A DNA stretch of 64,000 nt from CAZDWZ01 sp964509425 (GTDB lineage: Bacteria > Bdellovibrionota_C > UBA2361 > SZUA-149 > CAZDWZ01). The notes under the pieces were generated by a model. That model was not told the DNA's origin, did no database searches, and worked only from the letters and a program-made list of their open reading frames with translations. The stretch lies in NCBI GenBank assembly GCA_964509425.1, contig CAZDWZ010000005.1:248001-312000 (forward strand). Direction: 5' to 3'. Positions 33,996 to 43,057 of the stretch are shown piece after piece. Position numbers and translations under genes: made by a program. Position 1 is the stretch's first letter. Every line of letters starts with the position of its first letter.

Positions 33996-35156
33996 CTAAG
34001 TCTGCACCAGCTCTGCGATGAGGTCGCCCGCCTTCTGAATTTCCGAAGCCGTATTGAACCGCCCGATTCCGATGCGGATGCTCGATTGTATTCGCTCGGT
34101 CGTAAAGCCCAGAGCGGAGAGGACATGCGAGGACCTTCCCGCAGCAGACGAGCAGGCGGCGCTGGAGGAGCAGGCAACTTTACCTTGAAGGGAGGAAAGG
34201 AGTCGGGCGCTCGTCGTTTTCGGAAAATACAGATTCAAGTTTCCGGGCAGTCGATTCTCGAGGGGAGGACCGTTCAGCTCGAACTTGGCTCCCGCAGCAG
34301 AAAGAATTTCTAGGAATTTCTTGGAGAGCTCGCGAAGCTGTCCGGAGACAGTGGCTCGTTCCTTCTCAGCAAGCTCGGCAGCCACCCCGAGTCCGACGAT
34401 TCCCGGCACGTTCAGGGTTCCTGAGCGCAGCCCATGCTCATGCCCGCCGCCGTGGAGGAGGGGAGAGATTTTTTTCTCCGTGGTTGATTTCCGGAGATAG
34501 AGCGCCCCGATTCCCTTCGGCCCATAAATTTTATGCGCCGAGAGTGACAGCAGATCGACGCCCAGTGTTTCAACAGAGACCGGAAGCTTGCCGATCGCCT
34601 GTGTGGCATCGCAGTGGAGCAGGGCGCCGCGGAGTCGCGTCAGCTTCGAAAAATCATGGATGGGGTGGAGCGTTCCGATCTCGTTGTTCGCAAGCAAGAG
34701 ACTCACAAGAACGGTGTTTGGTTTAAACGCAAGCTCGATATCAATGAGCGAAATCTCGCCGGTCTTCGAAAGACCTGTTTCCGTCAATTGGATCTCACCG
34801 CGCTCGGCAAGAAGTCTCAGCGTGTCGAGAGTCGCTTTATGCTCGGTGCCGGCGGTGATGACGTGAGGTTTTATGTTCTTTTTCGTCGAGATGGAGTGAT
34901 GGATCGCTCCTTGGAGCGCAAGATTGATCGATTCCGTGGCACCGCTTGTAAAAATTATTTCTTCGGGACTGGCTGAGATTGTTCTCGCAAGGCGCTCGCG
35001 AGCGACTTCCACGAGCTCTCCGGCGTACCAGCCGTATTCATGGGAAACGCTCGCCGGGTTTCCAAAATGTTCTTTGAGAATCGGGAGCATCGCATCGAAA
35101 ACCCTCGGATCGAGCGGAGTGGTCGCATTGTTGTCGAGATAGATGGAATACTTCAT
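33996..35156 (-). CDS. Cysteine desulfurase (NifS/IscS family)
   Basis: 386-aa PLP enzyme giving sulfur from cysteine for Fe-S assembly. Opens with YLDNNATTPLDPRVFDAMLP. The PLP Lys is in SLSAHKIYGPKGIGALYL, HCDATQAIGK is present, and the catalytic Cys loop is VACSSSAACSSAAGRSS before VLSALG. It lies six bases after the nadA stop, so is translated with it. NadA needs a [4Fe-4S] cluster and NifS-like enzymes beside NAD genes are known in Bacillus, so dedicated NadA maturation is the likely job. Confidence 0.93.
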   Translation of the reverse strand: MKYSIYLDNNATTPLDPRVFDAMLPILKEHFGNPASVSHEYGWYAGELVEVARERLARTISASPEEIIFTSGATESINLALQGAIHHSISTKKNIKPHVITAGTEHKATLDTLRLLAERGEIQLTETGLSKTGEISLIDIELAFKPNTVLVSLLLANNEIGTLHPIHDFSKLTRLRGALLHCDATQAIGKLPVSVETLGVDLLSLSAHKIYGPKGIGALYLRKSTTEKKISPLLHGGGHEHGLRSGTLNVPGIVGLGVAAELAEKERATVSGQLRELSKKFLEILSAAGAKFELNGPPLENRLPGNLNLYFPKTTSARLLSSLQGKVACSSSAACSSAAGRSSHVLSALGFTTERIQSSIRIGIGRFNTASEIQKAGDLIAELVQT

Positions 35157-35162
35157 CGTTGT

Positions 35163-36182
35163 TTATTTCGAGATCTCCAGCATTCTTTGGAGTGGCTTTA
35201 CGGCCTTTATGCGGATTTCTTCAGGAATGATGATTTCAGGAGTCTCGTTCAACAGAGCCTGATGGATTTTTTCCATCGTGCTCATCTTCATGAAGGGACA
35301 TTCAGCACAATTGCAGTGTTCGCTGTTCGGCACCGCGTAGAATTTTTTCTCTGGAGCCGCCTTCTCCATTTGGTGAACGATTCCCGCTTCCGTAACGACG
35401 ATGAACTCTTGCTCAGGCGAAGTGACGGCGTATTTGAGAATCGACGCCGTCGAACCGATGTGGTCGGCATGATTTAACACCGATTCAGGACACTCAGGGT
35501 GGGCGAGTACGAGCGCGCTTGGATACCGGGCTTTGAATTTGGTGATGGTTTTCGCATCGAACGTCTCGTGCACCATGCAGGCCCCGGGCCAGAGCACCAT
35601 GTCTCGCCCGGTTTTTTTTATGAGATAACGTCCAAGGTGCTGGTCGGGTGCGAAGATGATCGGTTGATCCTTGGGGATTGACTCGATGATCTTCACCGCG
35701 TTTGACGAAGTGCACAGAATATCGCTGAGCGCCTTCACTTCGGCCGAACAGTTCACGTAGGTGACGACGACGTGGCCGGGATATTTTCTTATGAACTCCC
35801 GAAATTGATCGGGGGGGCAATTGTCTGAGAGCGAGCAGCCCGCCTGAAGATCGGGAGAGAGCACCTTTTTCTCCGGGTTTAGAATCTTTGCGGTCTCGGC
35901 CATGAACACAACGCCGGCGAGAACAATTATTTTTGCGGACGTCTCCGCTCCTTTTTGAGCGAGCCCGAGACTATCCCCCACATAGTCCGCGATATCCTGG
36001 ATGTCGCCGGTCTGATAGTAGTGTGCGAGGATGACGGCGTTCTTCTCCTTCCGTAACCGGGATATGTCATCAACGAGCGCTTGGCCGCTCAGTCGAGCCT
36101 GTCCCGCTGAGGGTGAGGTGAGATTACCGGCGAGATCACTGGACTCTCGGTTTCGTGGTATGGGGATTACTGGCGTTTCCAT
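35163..36182 (-). CDS. nadA: Quinolinate synthase A
   Basis: 339 aa; condenses iminoaspartate with dihydroxyacetone phosphate to quinolinate in NAD synthesis. Motifs: NAVILAHYYQTGDIQDIADYVGDSLGLA, AETAKILNPEKKVLSPD, Cys residues in AGCSLSDNCPP, the GACMVHE and HPECPESV segments, and CNCAECPFMKM near the C-terminus. Three of these cysteines bind the [4Fe-4S] cluster. No nadB or nadC is in the window. It heads a two-gene unit with the desulfurase. The first ~40 residues are extra, and the ATG has a weak ribosome site. Confidence 0.95.
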   Translation of the reverse strand: METPVIPIPRNRESSDLAGNLTSPSAGQARLSGQALVDDISRLRKEKNAVILAHYYQTGDIQDIADYVGDSLGLAQKGAETSAKIIVLAGVVFMAETAKILNPEKKVLSPDLQAGCSLSDNCPPDQFREFIRKYPGHVVVTYVNCSAEVKALSDILCTSSNAVKIIESIPKDQPIIFAPDQHLGRYLIKKTGRDMVLWPGACMVHETFDAKTITKFKARYPSALVLAHPECPESVLNHADHIGSTASILKYAVTSPEQEFIVVTEAGIVHQMEKAAPEKKFYAVPNSEHCNCAECPFMKMSTMEKIHQALLNETPEIIIPEEIRIKAVKPLQRMLEISK

Positions 36183-36229
36183 AAGAAAAAGGTAGTGCCC
36201 GGAGGAATCGCTGTCAAATAACGGCGTCT

Positions 36230-36802
36230 ATGTTCCGTATGGACAATTTTACACCATCTCACGTGGTCTTGCCGAAAAAGCTCTGGGCTGTGTGCACGGC
36301 TGTGGCAGCTTTTGTTTTGTTCTTCTGCGCGGCTCTGCCTTCTTCCGCCTTGGCGCTCCCTGAAAATAAGTATGGAGTCTCGTGCCGGGTATTCCGGTCT
36401 AAGAAAGCGCAGGTTCCCGTTTTTGCAGAGGCAGATCGGAGAAGCGAAGTCGTCGGAAAATTGTCCCGAAGTGAAGAAGTTTGCGGGATGTCCGAGACAA
36501 AGGACTTCGTCACGGTTCTTTGGAACCGAGACGAGGCTGCCGACGCTCCTCCCAAAAAAGACGTACCGAGAGCCTTCGTCCGGTTGGTCGACCTGTGGCA
36601 CCCGAAGAATGAGGTCGCCGCTGAGACGAATCAAGCGAAGGAGTGGTGGAAGATGAGACAAAACGGAGTCGTCCCAGACGATCCGCTTTTTTGGCTTCGG
36701 CCGTTCCTTTCCTTTTTCGGTATTTCAAAGCAAGATGTCCCGATTCCTCAGGCCGCACCGGCCAAAACTCCGACTCCGGTTGACGAAGAAGCGGAACAGT
36801 AG
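36230..36802 (+). CDS. Exported SH3-like hypothetical protein
   Basis: 190 aa. Hydrophobic signal segment about 19-43 (VCTAVAAFVLFFCAALPSSALA), then a region that fits a bacterial SH3 fold: VPVFAEADRRSEVVGKLSRSEEVCGMSE...RAFVRLVDLW. A Trp-rich linker and Pro/Thr tail follow. Such domains often bind cell-wall peptides, but no enzyme domain is attached. Divergent from nadA, 55 bases upstream of a YbhN-like gene on the same strand. Moderate confidence that it is a real gene; the function is a guess. Confidence 0.55.
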   Translation: MFRMDNFTPSHVVLPKKLWAVCTAVAAFVLFFCAALPSSALALPENKYGVSCRVFRSKKAQVPVFAEADRRSEVVGKLSRSEEVCGMSETKDFVTVLWNRDEAADAPPKKDVPRAFVRLVDLWHPKNEVAAETNQAKEWWKMRQNGVVPDDPLFWLRPFLSFFGISKQDVPIPQAAPAKTPTPVDEEAEQ

Positions 36803-36857
36803 AGCGGACACACGGGGAACACGATTTGTTCACGGTAAGTCACTCTAGCGTGCGGGC

Positions 36858-37868
36858 TTGAAATTTTTTCGATATCTCATCTCGGTCCTCATCCTCGTCG
36901 GTCTGTTCTGGTGGGTGGGGGCTGCCGATACACTCTCCGTCTTCAAAGAGCTGAACTGGGGATACGTTGCCATCTTGATTCTGTTCTCATTCGTCCTCAT
37001 CTGGGCGAGCACGATGAAATGGCGCGTCTTCTCACGAGCCATGGGATATGAAGAATCGCTCTCGCGGATGATGATGCTCTACTCGATGGGATACTTCTTC
37101 AACCTCTTCACGCCCGCTCAAGTTGCCGGTGACGTGATGCGGAGCATCCATCTTGATTCGAGCGGAGCTCGAAAGGGCGAGGCCCTGGTCGCGACGTTTC
37201 TCGAACGGCTTACCGGCCTTCTTGCGATGGCCCTCCTCGGTGTGTTTGCCGTGGCGATAGGCGACTCGGCCGCAAAAGGCCTCGAGCTCGCGGTGCTCGC
37301 CGTAGCGGCGGCGTCTCTTGGCGGGACGGCCGTGTGTTTCTATGACGTGCTCCGGGTGCCCACGTTCCGGTTGATTAACTCGGTGTGCGGGAAGCTCCTG
37401 CCTCCTGCTTGGGCGGAGAAAATTCGGAAGCTCTTGCTCAAGATCGAAGCGGCCATGAAACAAGCCCAGCAATCGCGTTTTCTTCTCTCGAAGGGGCTCG
37501 CATGGGCGTTCGTATTTCACATTCTTTCGGTTTTCAACGCCTGCGTCGCGGGACTTGCCGTCGGTTGGGAAGGTCCATCAATTCTGGGTTTCTTCGTTGT
37601 CATTCCCCTGGTGCTCATCGCGGGAACCATTCCGCTTACCCCGAGTGGAATCGGGATTCAGGAAGGCGCTTTCGTTTTTCTGCTCCAACGAATCGGAGCG
37701 ACAAAGGCCGAGGCCTTCGGGGTCGCGATACTGCTTCGGGCGAAGGCCGTTCTTATTGCGATAGTTGGAGCCGCCTTCTGGCTCTACTTGAGAAGGATGC
37801 GTCGGCTTGCCGAGGAGCCGTCGGTTATCGCCGGTGAGGAAGCGGCCGCTGAGAAAGGGTTATTGTAG
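36858..37868 (+). CDS. YbhN/LPG-synthase-type flippase-like membrane protein
   Basis: 336 aa, about eight membrane spans, UPF0104 / lysylphosphatidylglycerol-synthase transmembrane family. Typical blocks: KWRVFSRAMG, MGYFFNLFTPAQVAGDVMR, ATFLERLTGL and IPLTPSGIGIQEGAFVFLLQRIG. The soluble synthetase domain is absent, so it is probably a lipid transporter or flippase. TTG start at 36858. YbhN neighbours clsB-ybhP in E. coli; here that pair is at 15-17 kb, so all three parts exist but are scattered. Ends 9 bases inside the convergent VanZ gene. Confidence 0.83.
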   Translation: MKFFRYLISVLILVGLFWWVGAADTLSVFKELNWGYVAILILFSFVLIWASTMKWRVFSRAMGYEESLSRMMMLYSMGYFFNLFTPAQVAGDVMRSIHLDSSGARKGEALVATFLERLTGLLAMALLGVFAVAIGDSAAKGLELAVLAVAAASLGGTAVCFYDVLRVPTFRLINSVCGKLLPPAWAEKIRKLLLKIEAAMKQAQQSRFLLSKGLAWAFVFHILSVFNACVAGLAVGWEGPSILGFFVVIPLVLIAGTIPLTPSGIGIQEGAFVFLLQRIGATKAEAFGVAILLRAKAVLIAIVGAAFWLYLRRMRRLAEEPSVIAGEEAAAEKGLL

Positions 37869-38837
37869 GCGCAGGTCGTCGAGATAAACTTCCGCGGACT
37901 TTCCCTCCTGAATGGGAGGCACGGCGATGATGAGCGATTTGATTTTCGAGATATTCAACTTTCTCGACTTCGGGCCATTCAGGATTTTCTCCATCGGGAT
38001 CGCATATTGAGCGTTTCCCGTTTTCATCGACACTTGAATATTAAACCGGCCGGAGACTTCCTTGCAGTCCCCGTCGTCGTCGACTCGCACCAAGAGGGGA
38101 AACGGCGCTCCGGGGTTAAAGGCGCTAAATCGGAGTTCCGTAAATTTAGACCAATCTTGCTTTCCCGCTGCGTACATCGCCGGGATCCACATCCCTTGTC
38201 GACCTCTTATGTGCAGAGCGAACCCTCCGGTAGCCGGATTAGCTTCGACGCGAGCCGGTAAATCTTCTGGGAGAATGTGTTTCTCCGACGACCAGAAGAG
38301 CATTTCGAGTTCGTCTTCAAAATCCCCGAGTCTTGGATAATGCTGTCTCCGGTAGGCATCGGCTGAATACGCTCTCGGAACCTCGCGGAGCAGAAACACG
38401 GCGATGGGAAGCAGAAGTGCCAGATAGAGAGCGAATATCTTGATGTTCTTTCGCTTCAGGAAAAGTGCGCCGCCGAGTCCGCCGTAAAGCGCGCCGATAC
38501 CGCCGGTGATGAGATCATCAAACTGCTCCGAACGGCCGAAGATCGGTTGAATGACCTCGATGAGTGCCGCAATAAAGATGCTCACCAGCACCCCGAGAGT
38601 TACGAGGAGTGCCTGACGTTTGCCATGATCGAAGGATGGAGTGCGTGACAGGAGAAAGATTGCGGTAAACGCCAGAAGTCCAAACAGCGGAAAATGGCCC
38701 GCGTCGCAAATGGCGTTCATCGTTTTGTTCCACCCGCTCACGTTCATCGGGGTGAAACAGAGTATGAGCGTGGCGGCAAGGACCGCCCCGAAGACCTTCA
38801 GTCCGGATCGCTTTTTCCCTTCGGACATTCCGATCAC
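37860..38837 (-). CDS. VanZ-like membrane protein with a C-terminal soluble domain
   Basis: 325 aa. N-terminal VanZ-like membrane domain (about 1-150): GHFPLFGLLAF, E-x2-Q in ALIEVIQPIFGRSEQFDDLITGGIG, and about four or five spans. After residue 170 a probable extracytoplasmic domain (beta-rich, carbohydrate-binding-like, GGFALHIRGRQGMWIPAM...YLDDLRLQ). GTG 38837 overlaps the sspB stop by 4 bases (GTGA), with an ATG three codons later. VanZ proteins are linked to glycopeptide tolerance and envelope or polysaccharide roles; the exact role here is unknown. Confidence 0.75.
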   Translation of the reverse strand: MIGMSEGKKRSGLKVFGAVLAATLILCFTPMNVSGWNKTMNAICDAGHFPLFGLLAFTAIFLLSRTPSFDHGKRQALLVTLGVLVSIFIAALIEVIQPIFGRSEQFDDLITGGIGALYGGLGGALFLKRKNIKIFALYLALLLPIAVFLLREVPRAYSADAYRRQHYPRLGDFEDELEMLFWSSEKHILPEDLPARVEANPATGGFALHIRGRQGMWIPAMYAAGKQDWSKFTELRFSAFNPGAPFPLLVRVDDDGDCKEVSGRFNIQVSMKTGNAQYAIPMEKILNGPKSRKLNISKIKSLIIAVPPIQEGKSAEVYLDDLRLQ

Positions 38838-39364
38838 TTAATTCGGGTGAGGCCTTTCCGGCGCGAGTCCGATGACCCTGGGCCCGAATCATCGGGGTCA
38901 GTCTCTTCCGGGTGATAGTCTCTCGGACGGAAGCTGTGGATCGTGGTCAGGTTCGGCTTTGGTCTCGGTTCGGCGGCGGGCGGTGGACCTTCGGCATTTG
39001 TCGCCTGCTGATCCGCTTCTTGCACGTAGCTGCTTGATCTGATTTCACCGGGGACGTCCTCGGGCCACACAACTCGTTCACCATCCGCCGAGGTGATTCC
39101 CCAAATCGACGCCCAGGGCACAAAACATTCGTGATACTGGCCGGAGAATTTCAAATATGAAGTGATGCCGTTCTCGTCGTGATCCGTTTTTCCTTGAAAC
39201 AGATAACTAAGCTTCAGCAGAAGTGCCTGATGATCTTTTAGATGTTGGGGGACGACGACATCGTCTCGGCGGGCATCGATCTGGATAAGCACGTGATCGC
39301 CCTTCATCCAATCGACAAAGAGCTTAATTTTATTCAACGGAACGAGACCGCCGTGCTTAGACAT
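38834..39364 (-). CDS. sspB: SspB-like ClpXP adaptor
   Basis: 176 aa. The first ~110 residues fit the SspB fold that binds ssrA tags: VLIQIDARRDDVVVPQHLKD, LLLKLSYL, LKFSGQYHECFVPWASIWGI. A flexible Pro/Asp-rich linker follows, and the chain ends in RRKGLTRIK, like the short ClpX-binding tail of SspB (RPxLxVVK). It delivers tagged proteins to ClpXP. Divergent from rplM and coupled to the VanZ gene. The family match is by pattern, strongest in the VPWASI block and the tail. Confidence 0.78.
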   Translation of the reverse strand: MSKHGGLVPLNKIKLFVDWMKGDHVLIQIDARRDDVVVPQHLKDHQALLLKLSYLFQGKTDHDENGITSYLKFSGQYHECFVPWASIWGITSADGERVVWPEDVPGEIRSSSYVQEADQQATNAEGPPPAAEPRPKPNLTTIHSFRPRDYHPEETDPDDSGPGSSDSRRKGLTRIK

Positions 39365-39571
39365 ATGATTTCCCAGTGGATAAGTAGGATATATCCACTA
39401 TTTATTATTCTCAATAGCGTAACCGGACCCGGCATAAAAGCCGAGTGCTTCCCCTAAGCCGGAAATCTGCGTAATGAAACGACTCATTTATCGAGCCTTT
39501 AGGTTGACGCCGGTGCCCGCTGTGGTATTTACGGCCGCTCGCTTTTTCAGAATTAATACTTTTTGGCCCTT

Positions 39572-40006
39572 ATGAAGACGTTTGTTGAAACTGTGGAAGC
39601 TGCCAACGCTGGCAGAAAGTGGTGGATTGTCGATGCAAAAGGCAAAGTCGTAGGACGTGTCGCATCCCAAGTTGCTGCAATCCTTCGAGGAAAGCGCAAT
39701 CCTCGCTATACCCCGAATATCGATACCGGTGATCACGTCGTGATCATCAACGCGGCTGAAATCGAGTTCACCGGCGGAAAAGAAGCGAAGAAAGTCTATT
39801 ACAAGCACACCGGCTTTGTCGGGAGCGTCAAGGAAAAGACCGCAGGACAGCTCCTCGCGCAGGATCCTGAAGCAGTCGTTACGGGCGCAGTTCAGGGCAT
39901 GTTGCCGAAGAACGCTCTTGGACGGAAGCAGCTCAGCAAGCTGAAGGTCTACGCCGGTTCGGAACACCCACACGCGGCACAATCACCGCAAAAAATTGAA
40001 TTATAA
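39572..40006 (+). CDS. rplM: 50S ribosomal protein L13
   Basis: 144 aa from ATG 39572 (MKTFVETVEAANAGRKWWIVDA); a TTG three codons earlier is possible but gives no better site. The core WIVDAKGKVVGRVASQVAAILRGK, NIDTGDHVVIINA and GMLPKNALGRKQLSKLKVY are all as expected. Followed at once by rpsI, the usual L13-S9 operon, closed by the terminator at 40505-40537. Confidence 0.97.
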   Translation: MKTFVETVEAANAGRKWWIVDAKGKVVGRVASQVAAILRGKRNPRYTPNIDTGDHVVIINAAEIEFTGGKEAKKVYYKHTGFVGSVKEKTAGQLLAQDPEAVVTGAVQGMLPKNALGRKQLSKLKVYAGSEHPHAAQSPQKIEL

Positions 40007-40024
40007 GAGACGAGAAATTACGAG

Positions 40025-40471
40025 ATGGCAACGAAAGCAGCTTTTGCAACCGGACGAAGAAAGACCTCGACCGCCCGAGTTTATATGTTCCCGAAGGGGA
40101 CGCTGACCGCAGACGGCAAACTGAATAAGGAAGCGCCGGCCGCCGAGGAAAAAGGAAAGATTGTTGTAAACGGTCGTGCATTCGAGAATTATTTCGGCCA
40201 TGACGTGCGGCAGATGGTGATCAACCAGCCGCTCGAAGTTACTGACCGCCTCGGCCATTATGATTTCCGCGTCCTTGTTCAGGGCGGAGGGATCGCCGGA
40301 CAAGCTGGAGCGATTCGCCACGGCATCGCGCGCGTTTTGCAAAAGACCGAGCCGGAGCTCCGGGGAGCTTTGAAGAAGGAAGGATTCTTGACTCGTGACC
40401 CGAGAGCGGTCGAGCGTAAGAAGCCAGGCCGTCACAAGGCGAGAAAGCGTCCGCAGTTCTCGAAGCGATAG
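40025..40471 (+). CDS. rpsI: 30S ribosomal protein S9
   Basis: 148 aa. ATGRRKTSTARVYMFPKG, VNGRAFENYF, VLVQGGGIAGQAGAIRHGIARVL and the basic tail ending KARKRPQFSKR, whose last Arg reaches the ribosomal P-site tRNA. 18 bases after rplM, one operon. Confidence 0.98.
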   Translation: MATKAAFATGRRKTSTARVYMFPKGTLTADGKLNKEAPAAEEKGKIVVNGRAFENYFGHDVRQMVINQPLEVTDRLGHYDFRVLVQGGGIAGQAGAIRHGIARVLQKTEPELRGALKKEGFLTRDPRAVERKKPGRHKARKRPQFSKR

Positions 40472-40504
40472 TATCGCTGCGTTTGGCACGCTTGTTTGCT
40501 GAAG

Positions 40505-40537
40505 AGCCCGCCCGGTTTCCGAGCGGGCTTTTTTTTT
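40505..40537 (+). terminator. Rho-independent terminator of rplM-rpsI
   Basis: AGCCCGC (40505-40511) pairs with GCGGGCT (40523-40529), followed by nine T (40529-40537). It lies 33 bases after the rpsI stop. Confidence 0.93.
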
Positions 40538-40553
40538 GGATTGGAGGTGTTCG

Positions 40554-41258
40554 ATGAGAGTACATTTCATTCAGCATGTTGCCTTTGAGACCCCCGGGAA
40601 TATCCTTCCCTTCGTCGCCAAAAAGGGGTGGACCGCGACCTACACCAAGATCCACGAGTCTCCCCAGTTTCCTCGTGCAGATGAAATAGATGCCGTCGTC
40701 ATAATGGGAGGGCCGATGAGCGCCTACGATGACGATGCATTGAACTGGCTGAAACCTGAGAAAGCCTTCATCGAAGATGCGATTCGAACGGGGAAAAAAG
40801 TTCTCGGCATCTGCCTCGGAGCGCAGCTTATTGCCGATGTGCTTGGAGCAAAGGTCTATCCGGGGCCCGAAAAGGAAATCGGTTGGTTCCCGGTGTGGCT
40901 GACAGAGGCTGGAAAAACGTCACGAATGTTTGAGGGGATGAGTCCGGAGTTTGTCCCCCTCCATTGGCATGGTGATACGTTTGATCTTCCGAAAGGTGCC
41001 GTGTGTCTCGCGTCGAGTGAGCTTACCCGGAATCAGGCGTTTTCGTTTGGCCTCACGGTCCTCGCCCTGCAGTTTCACATCGAGATGAGTTTTGATGATG
41101 CAAGCGATATCTCTTCGCATTGCGCCAGAGAGCTGACCAAGGCCAGATGGGTCCAGACAGCGGATGAAATCTCGGGACAGACGAAGCTGTTCGCCGAAAA
41201 CGCGCGTCATCTCGATATCATTCTCGAGAATTTCTTTTCAGCCGCGGAGCGGCAATAA
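40554..41258 (+). CDS. Class I glutamine amidotransferase-like protein
   Basis: 234 aa. ATG 40554 has GGAGGTG upstream. A stand-alone GATase-1 domain of the GuaA-like type: VIMGGPMSAYDD, nucleophile elbow GICLGAQLIADVLGA with the catalytic Cys, PLHWHGDTFDLP, and LALQFHIEM giving His and Glu. No synthetase domain is attached or nearby. These proteins act as gamma-glutamyl hydrolases or amidotransferase partners, and the substrate is open. Confidence 0.87.
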   Translation: MRVHFIQHVAFETPGNILPFVAKKGWTATYTKIHESPQFPRADEIDAVVIMGGPMSAYDDDALNWLKPEKAFIEDAIRTGKKVLGICLGAQLIADVLGAKVYPGPEKEIGWFPVWLTEAGKTSRMFEGMSPEFVPLHWHGDTFDLPKGAVCLASSELTRNQAFSFGLTVLALQFHIEMSFDDASDISSHCARELTKARWVQTADEISGQTKLFAENARHLDIILENFFSAAERQ

Positions 41259-41296
41259 ACAGCTCGGAAGACCGGGCTTCCAAAATTCGCCGTCCG

Positions 41297-42784
41297 CTAG
41301 GCGGAGCTGTTTGCCTCGGTCATGATTCCTTGGGCGGTAGAGACTGCCGGCTCCCGGCAGACGACGGCGACCTGCGTAAACATATCTCTGGGGCCGAAAT
41401 AATAGCTTTCCATTTTTAACCCCGCATCGCTCACCATTCGCTCGACATGAGCTCTCGACTGAACGCGGGTGATTTCATCGGGATGGAATTTAACGTCCTT
41501 TTTCCCGAGGATGTTTCTGAATATCCATCCGAGAGATTTGAAGAAGAGAACGCTGAAGCCAAACTCCGGCGGCCAAAAAATCACGATTCGGCCTTCAGGT
41601 TTCACCACTCTTCTAAACTCTTTCAAGATCTGGTTGATTTCAGTCTCGGAGAAGTGCTCCATCACACCGAGGTTGTAGATCCCGTCGACTGAGGAGTCAG
41701 GAAGGGGAATCTCAAAAATGCTGCCGTGAAGGACTTCGGATTCCGGCCCGTGCGTGCGCTTGTAATACTGCAATGCGTTCGCCGAGATATCAAAACCGAT
41801 AACGCGGAATTTTTTCTTGAGCGACAAGTCGACCTGGCCGCTGCCGCAGCCCGCATGAAGCAGCCGTGAACCGGGAGTGAAGTGAGAGTTGAGGGAGTGG
41901 GCCAAGGCAGGCCCAATAATCAACTTCCGGTAGAGGGAAGCGACGGCATCATAGAGAATTCCGCCGCTCTGCTTCTTGGTGCTCCAGTAGTCGTCCCAAC
42001 CCTGAGGATCGACTTTCGACTTGTCGATGAGGCTTGGGTCTAGGGGTTCAGAAACTTGGAATTTTTCGGGATTGAATATGGAGATGAAAAATGTAGAGAA
42101 GAGAAGAGTTACGCTTCGCTTCACCTCGGCAAACGTCATCTTCGAACTGCCGTAGGTGCGGGCCGGGAGCTCGATTGGAATCTCGGCGATGACGAAGCCG
42201 TTTTTGTGAAAAATATAGAGGCTCTCAAAAAAGAACGCGTAGCCTCGAGATTGAATCACGTCGAATGCATGCCGCGGGATATTCGTCAGCTTGTAGAGTC
42301 TGAGAGCGCCGGTGGCGTCGTATCTCATGCCGAGAAGAAATCGGGTTAAAATATGGCCGACGTTCGTGAGACTGCGGCGGAGCAGGTTCCAACCCGGAAG
42401 GCTATTTGAACGCATGAACCTCGAGCCGAGAACGATACTCGCGTCCGGCCTCCGCTCCGACTCTTGGAGAAGGTCGCGAACCCTTGCGGGCGGATGGGTA
42501 AAATCGGAATCCATCGTCACGAGAATGTCGTAGCCATTTTCGTAGGCCCAGTTAATGCCGTCAAAGTGCGCCGAGCCGATACCGAGCTTCCCGCTCCGGT
42601 GGATAATCTTCACATTCGGATGTTTCTCGGCGAGCCGGTCGAGAATCTCGCCGGTGCCGTCAGGTGAATTGTCGTCAAGAAAGACGATATCAAGGTCGAG
42701 GTTCAGGTCGAGGAGGCCCGCGCAGAGGGGTTCGACATTTTCCTTTTCGTTATACGTCGGGATGAAGACGAGCGCTCTGTTCAC
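41297..42784 (-). CDS. Polyprenyl-phosphate glycosyltransferase fused to a methyltransferase
   Basis: 495 aa from GTG 42784 (the frame extends to 42865). Residues 1-240: GT2 of the dolichyl-phosphate mannose synthase (DPM1) type, IPTYNEKENV, FLDDNSPDGTGEILDR, MDSDFTHPP, GSRFMRSNSLPGWNLLRR. Residues about 275-470: class I methyltransferase, LLHAGCGSGQVDLSLKKKF, GFDISANALQYYK, NLGVMEHFSETEINQIL. No GtrA or membrane anchor lies between. It should make a lipid-linked sugar, with a methyl transfer on the same path. The GT-C genes following at 44-48 kb are natural users of a lipid-linked sugar. Confidence 0.85.
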   Translation of the reverse strand: MNRALVFIPTYNEKENVEPLCAGLLDLNLDLDIVFLDDNSPDGTGEILDRLAEKHPNVKIIHRSGKLGIGSAHFDGINWAYENGYDILVTMDSDFTHPPARVRDLLQESERRPDASIVLGSRFMRSNSLPGWNLLRRSLTNVGHILTRFLLGMRYDATGALRLYKLTNIPRHAFDVIQSRGYAFFFESLYIFHKNGFVIAEIPIELPARTYGSSKMTFAEVKRSVTLLFSTFFISIFNPEKFQVSEPLDPSLIDKSKVDPQGWDDYWSTKKQSGGILYDAVASLYRKLIIGPALAHSLNSHFTPGSRLLHAGCGSGQVDLSLKKKFRVIGFDISANALQYYKRTHGPESEVLHGSIFEIPLPDSSVDGIYNLGVMEHFSETEINQILKEFRRVVKPEGRIVIFWPPEFGFSVLFFKSLGWIFRNILGKKDVKFHPDEITRVQSRAHVERMVSDAGLKMESYYFGPRDMFTQVAVVCREPAVSTAQGIMTEANSSA

Positions 42785-43057
42785 AATATAACCAAGCAAA
42801 TTTGATTTTCGTTCATATTCTGGTTTGGAACAGAACACGAGAATTCTCAATACGGGGGCGGCCACCGGAGGATCACCAAAACCGCCAGAAAATATCTTGT
42901 AACTGGAAAACTAGGCCGGAGCTAGCACCTTCTTGATTAATCCGAAGGTGAAATCGTGCGGTGTCTCGCTCGGTTTCTCATGATATATTGCGTCTTCCGG
43001 TTTGAAATCCGACTCTAAGTTTAGGCTATAAGGGAATCTCGAAAATATCAGGGGGTT

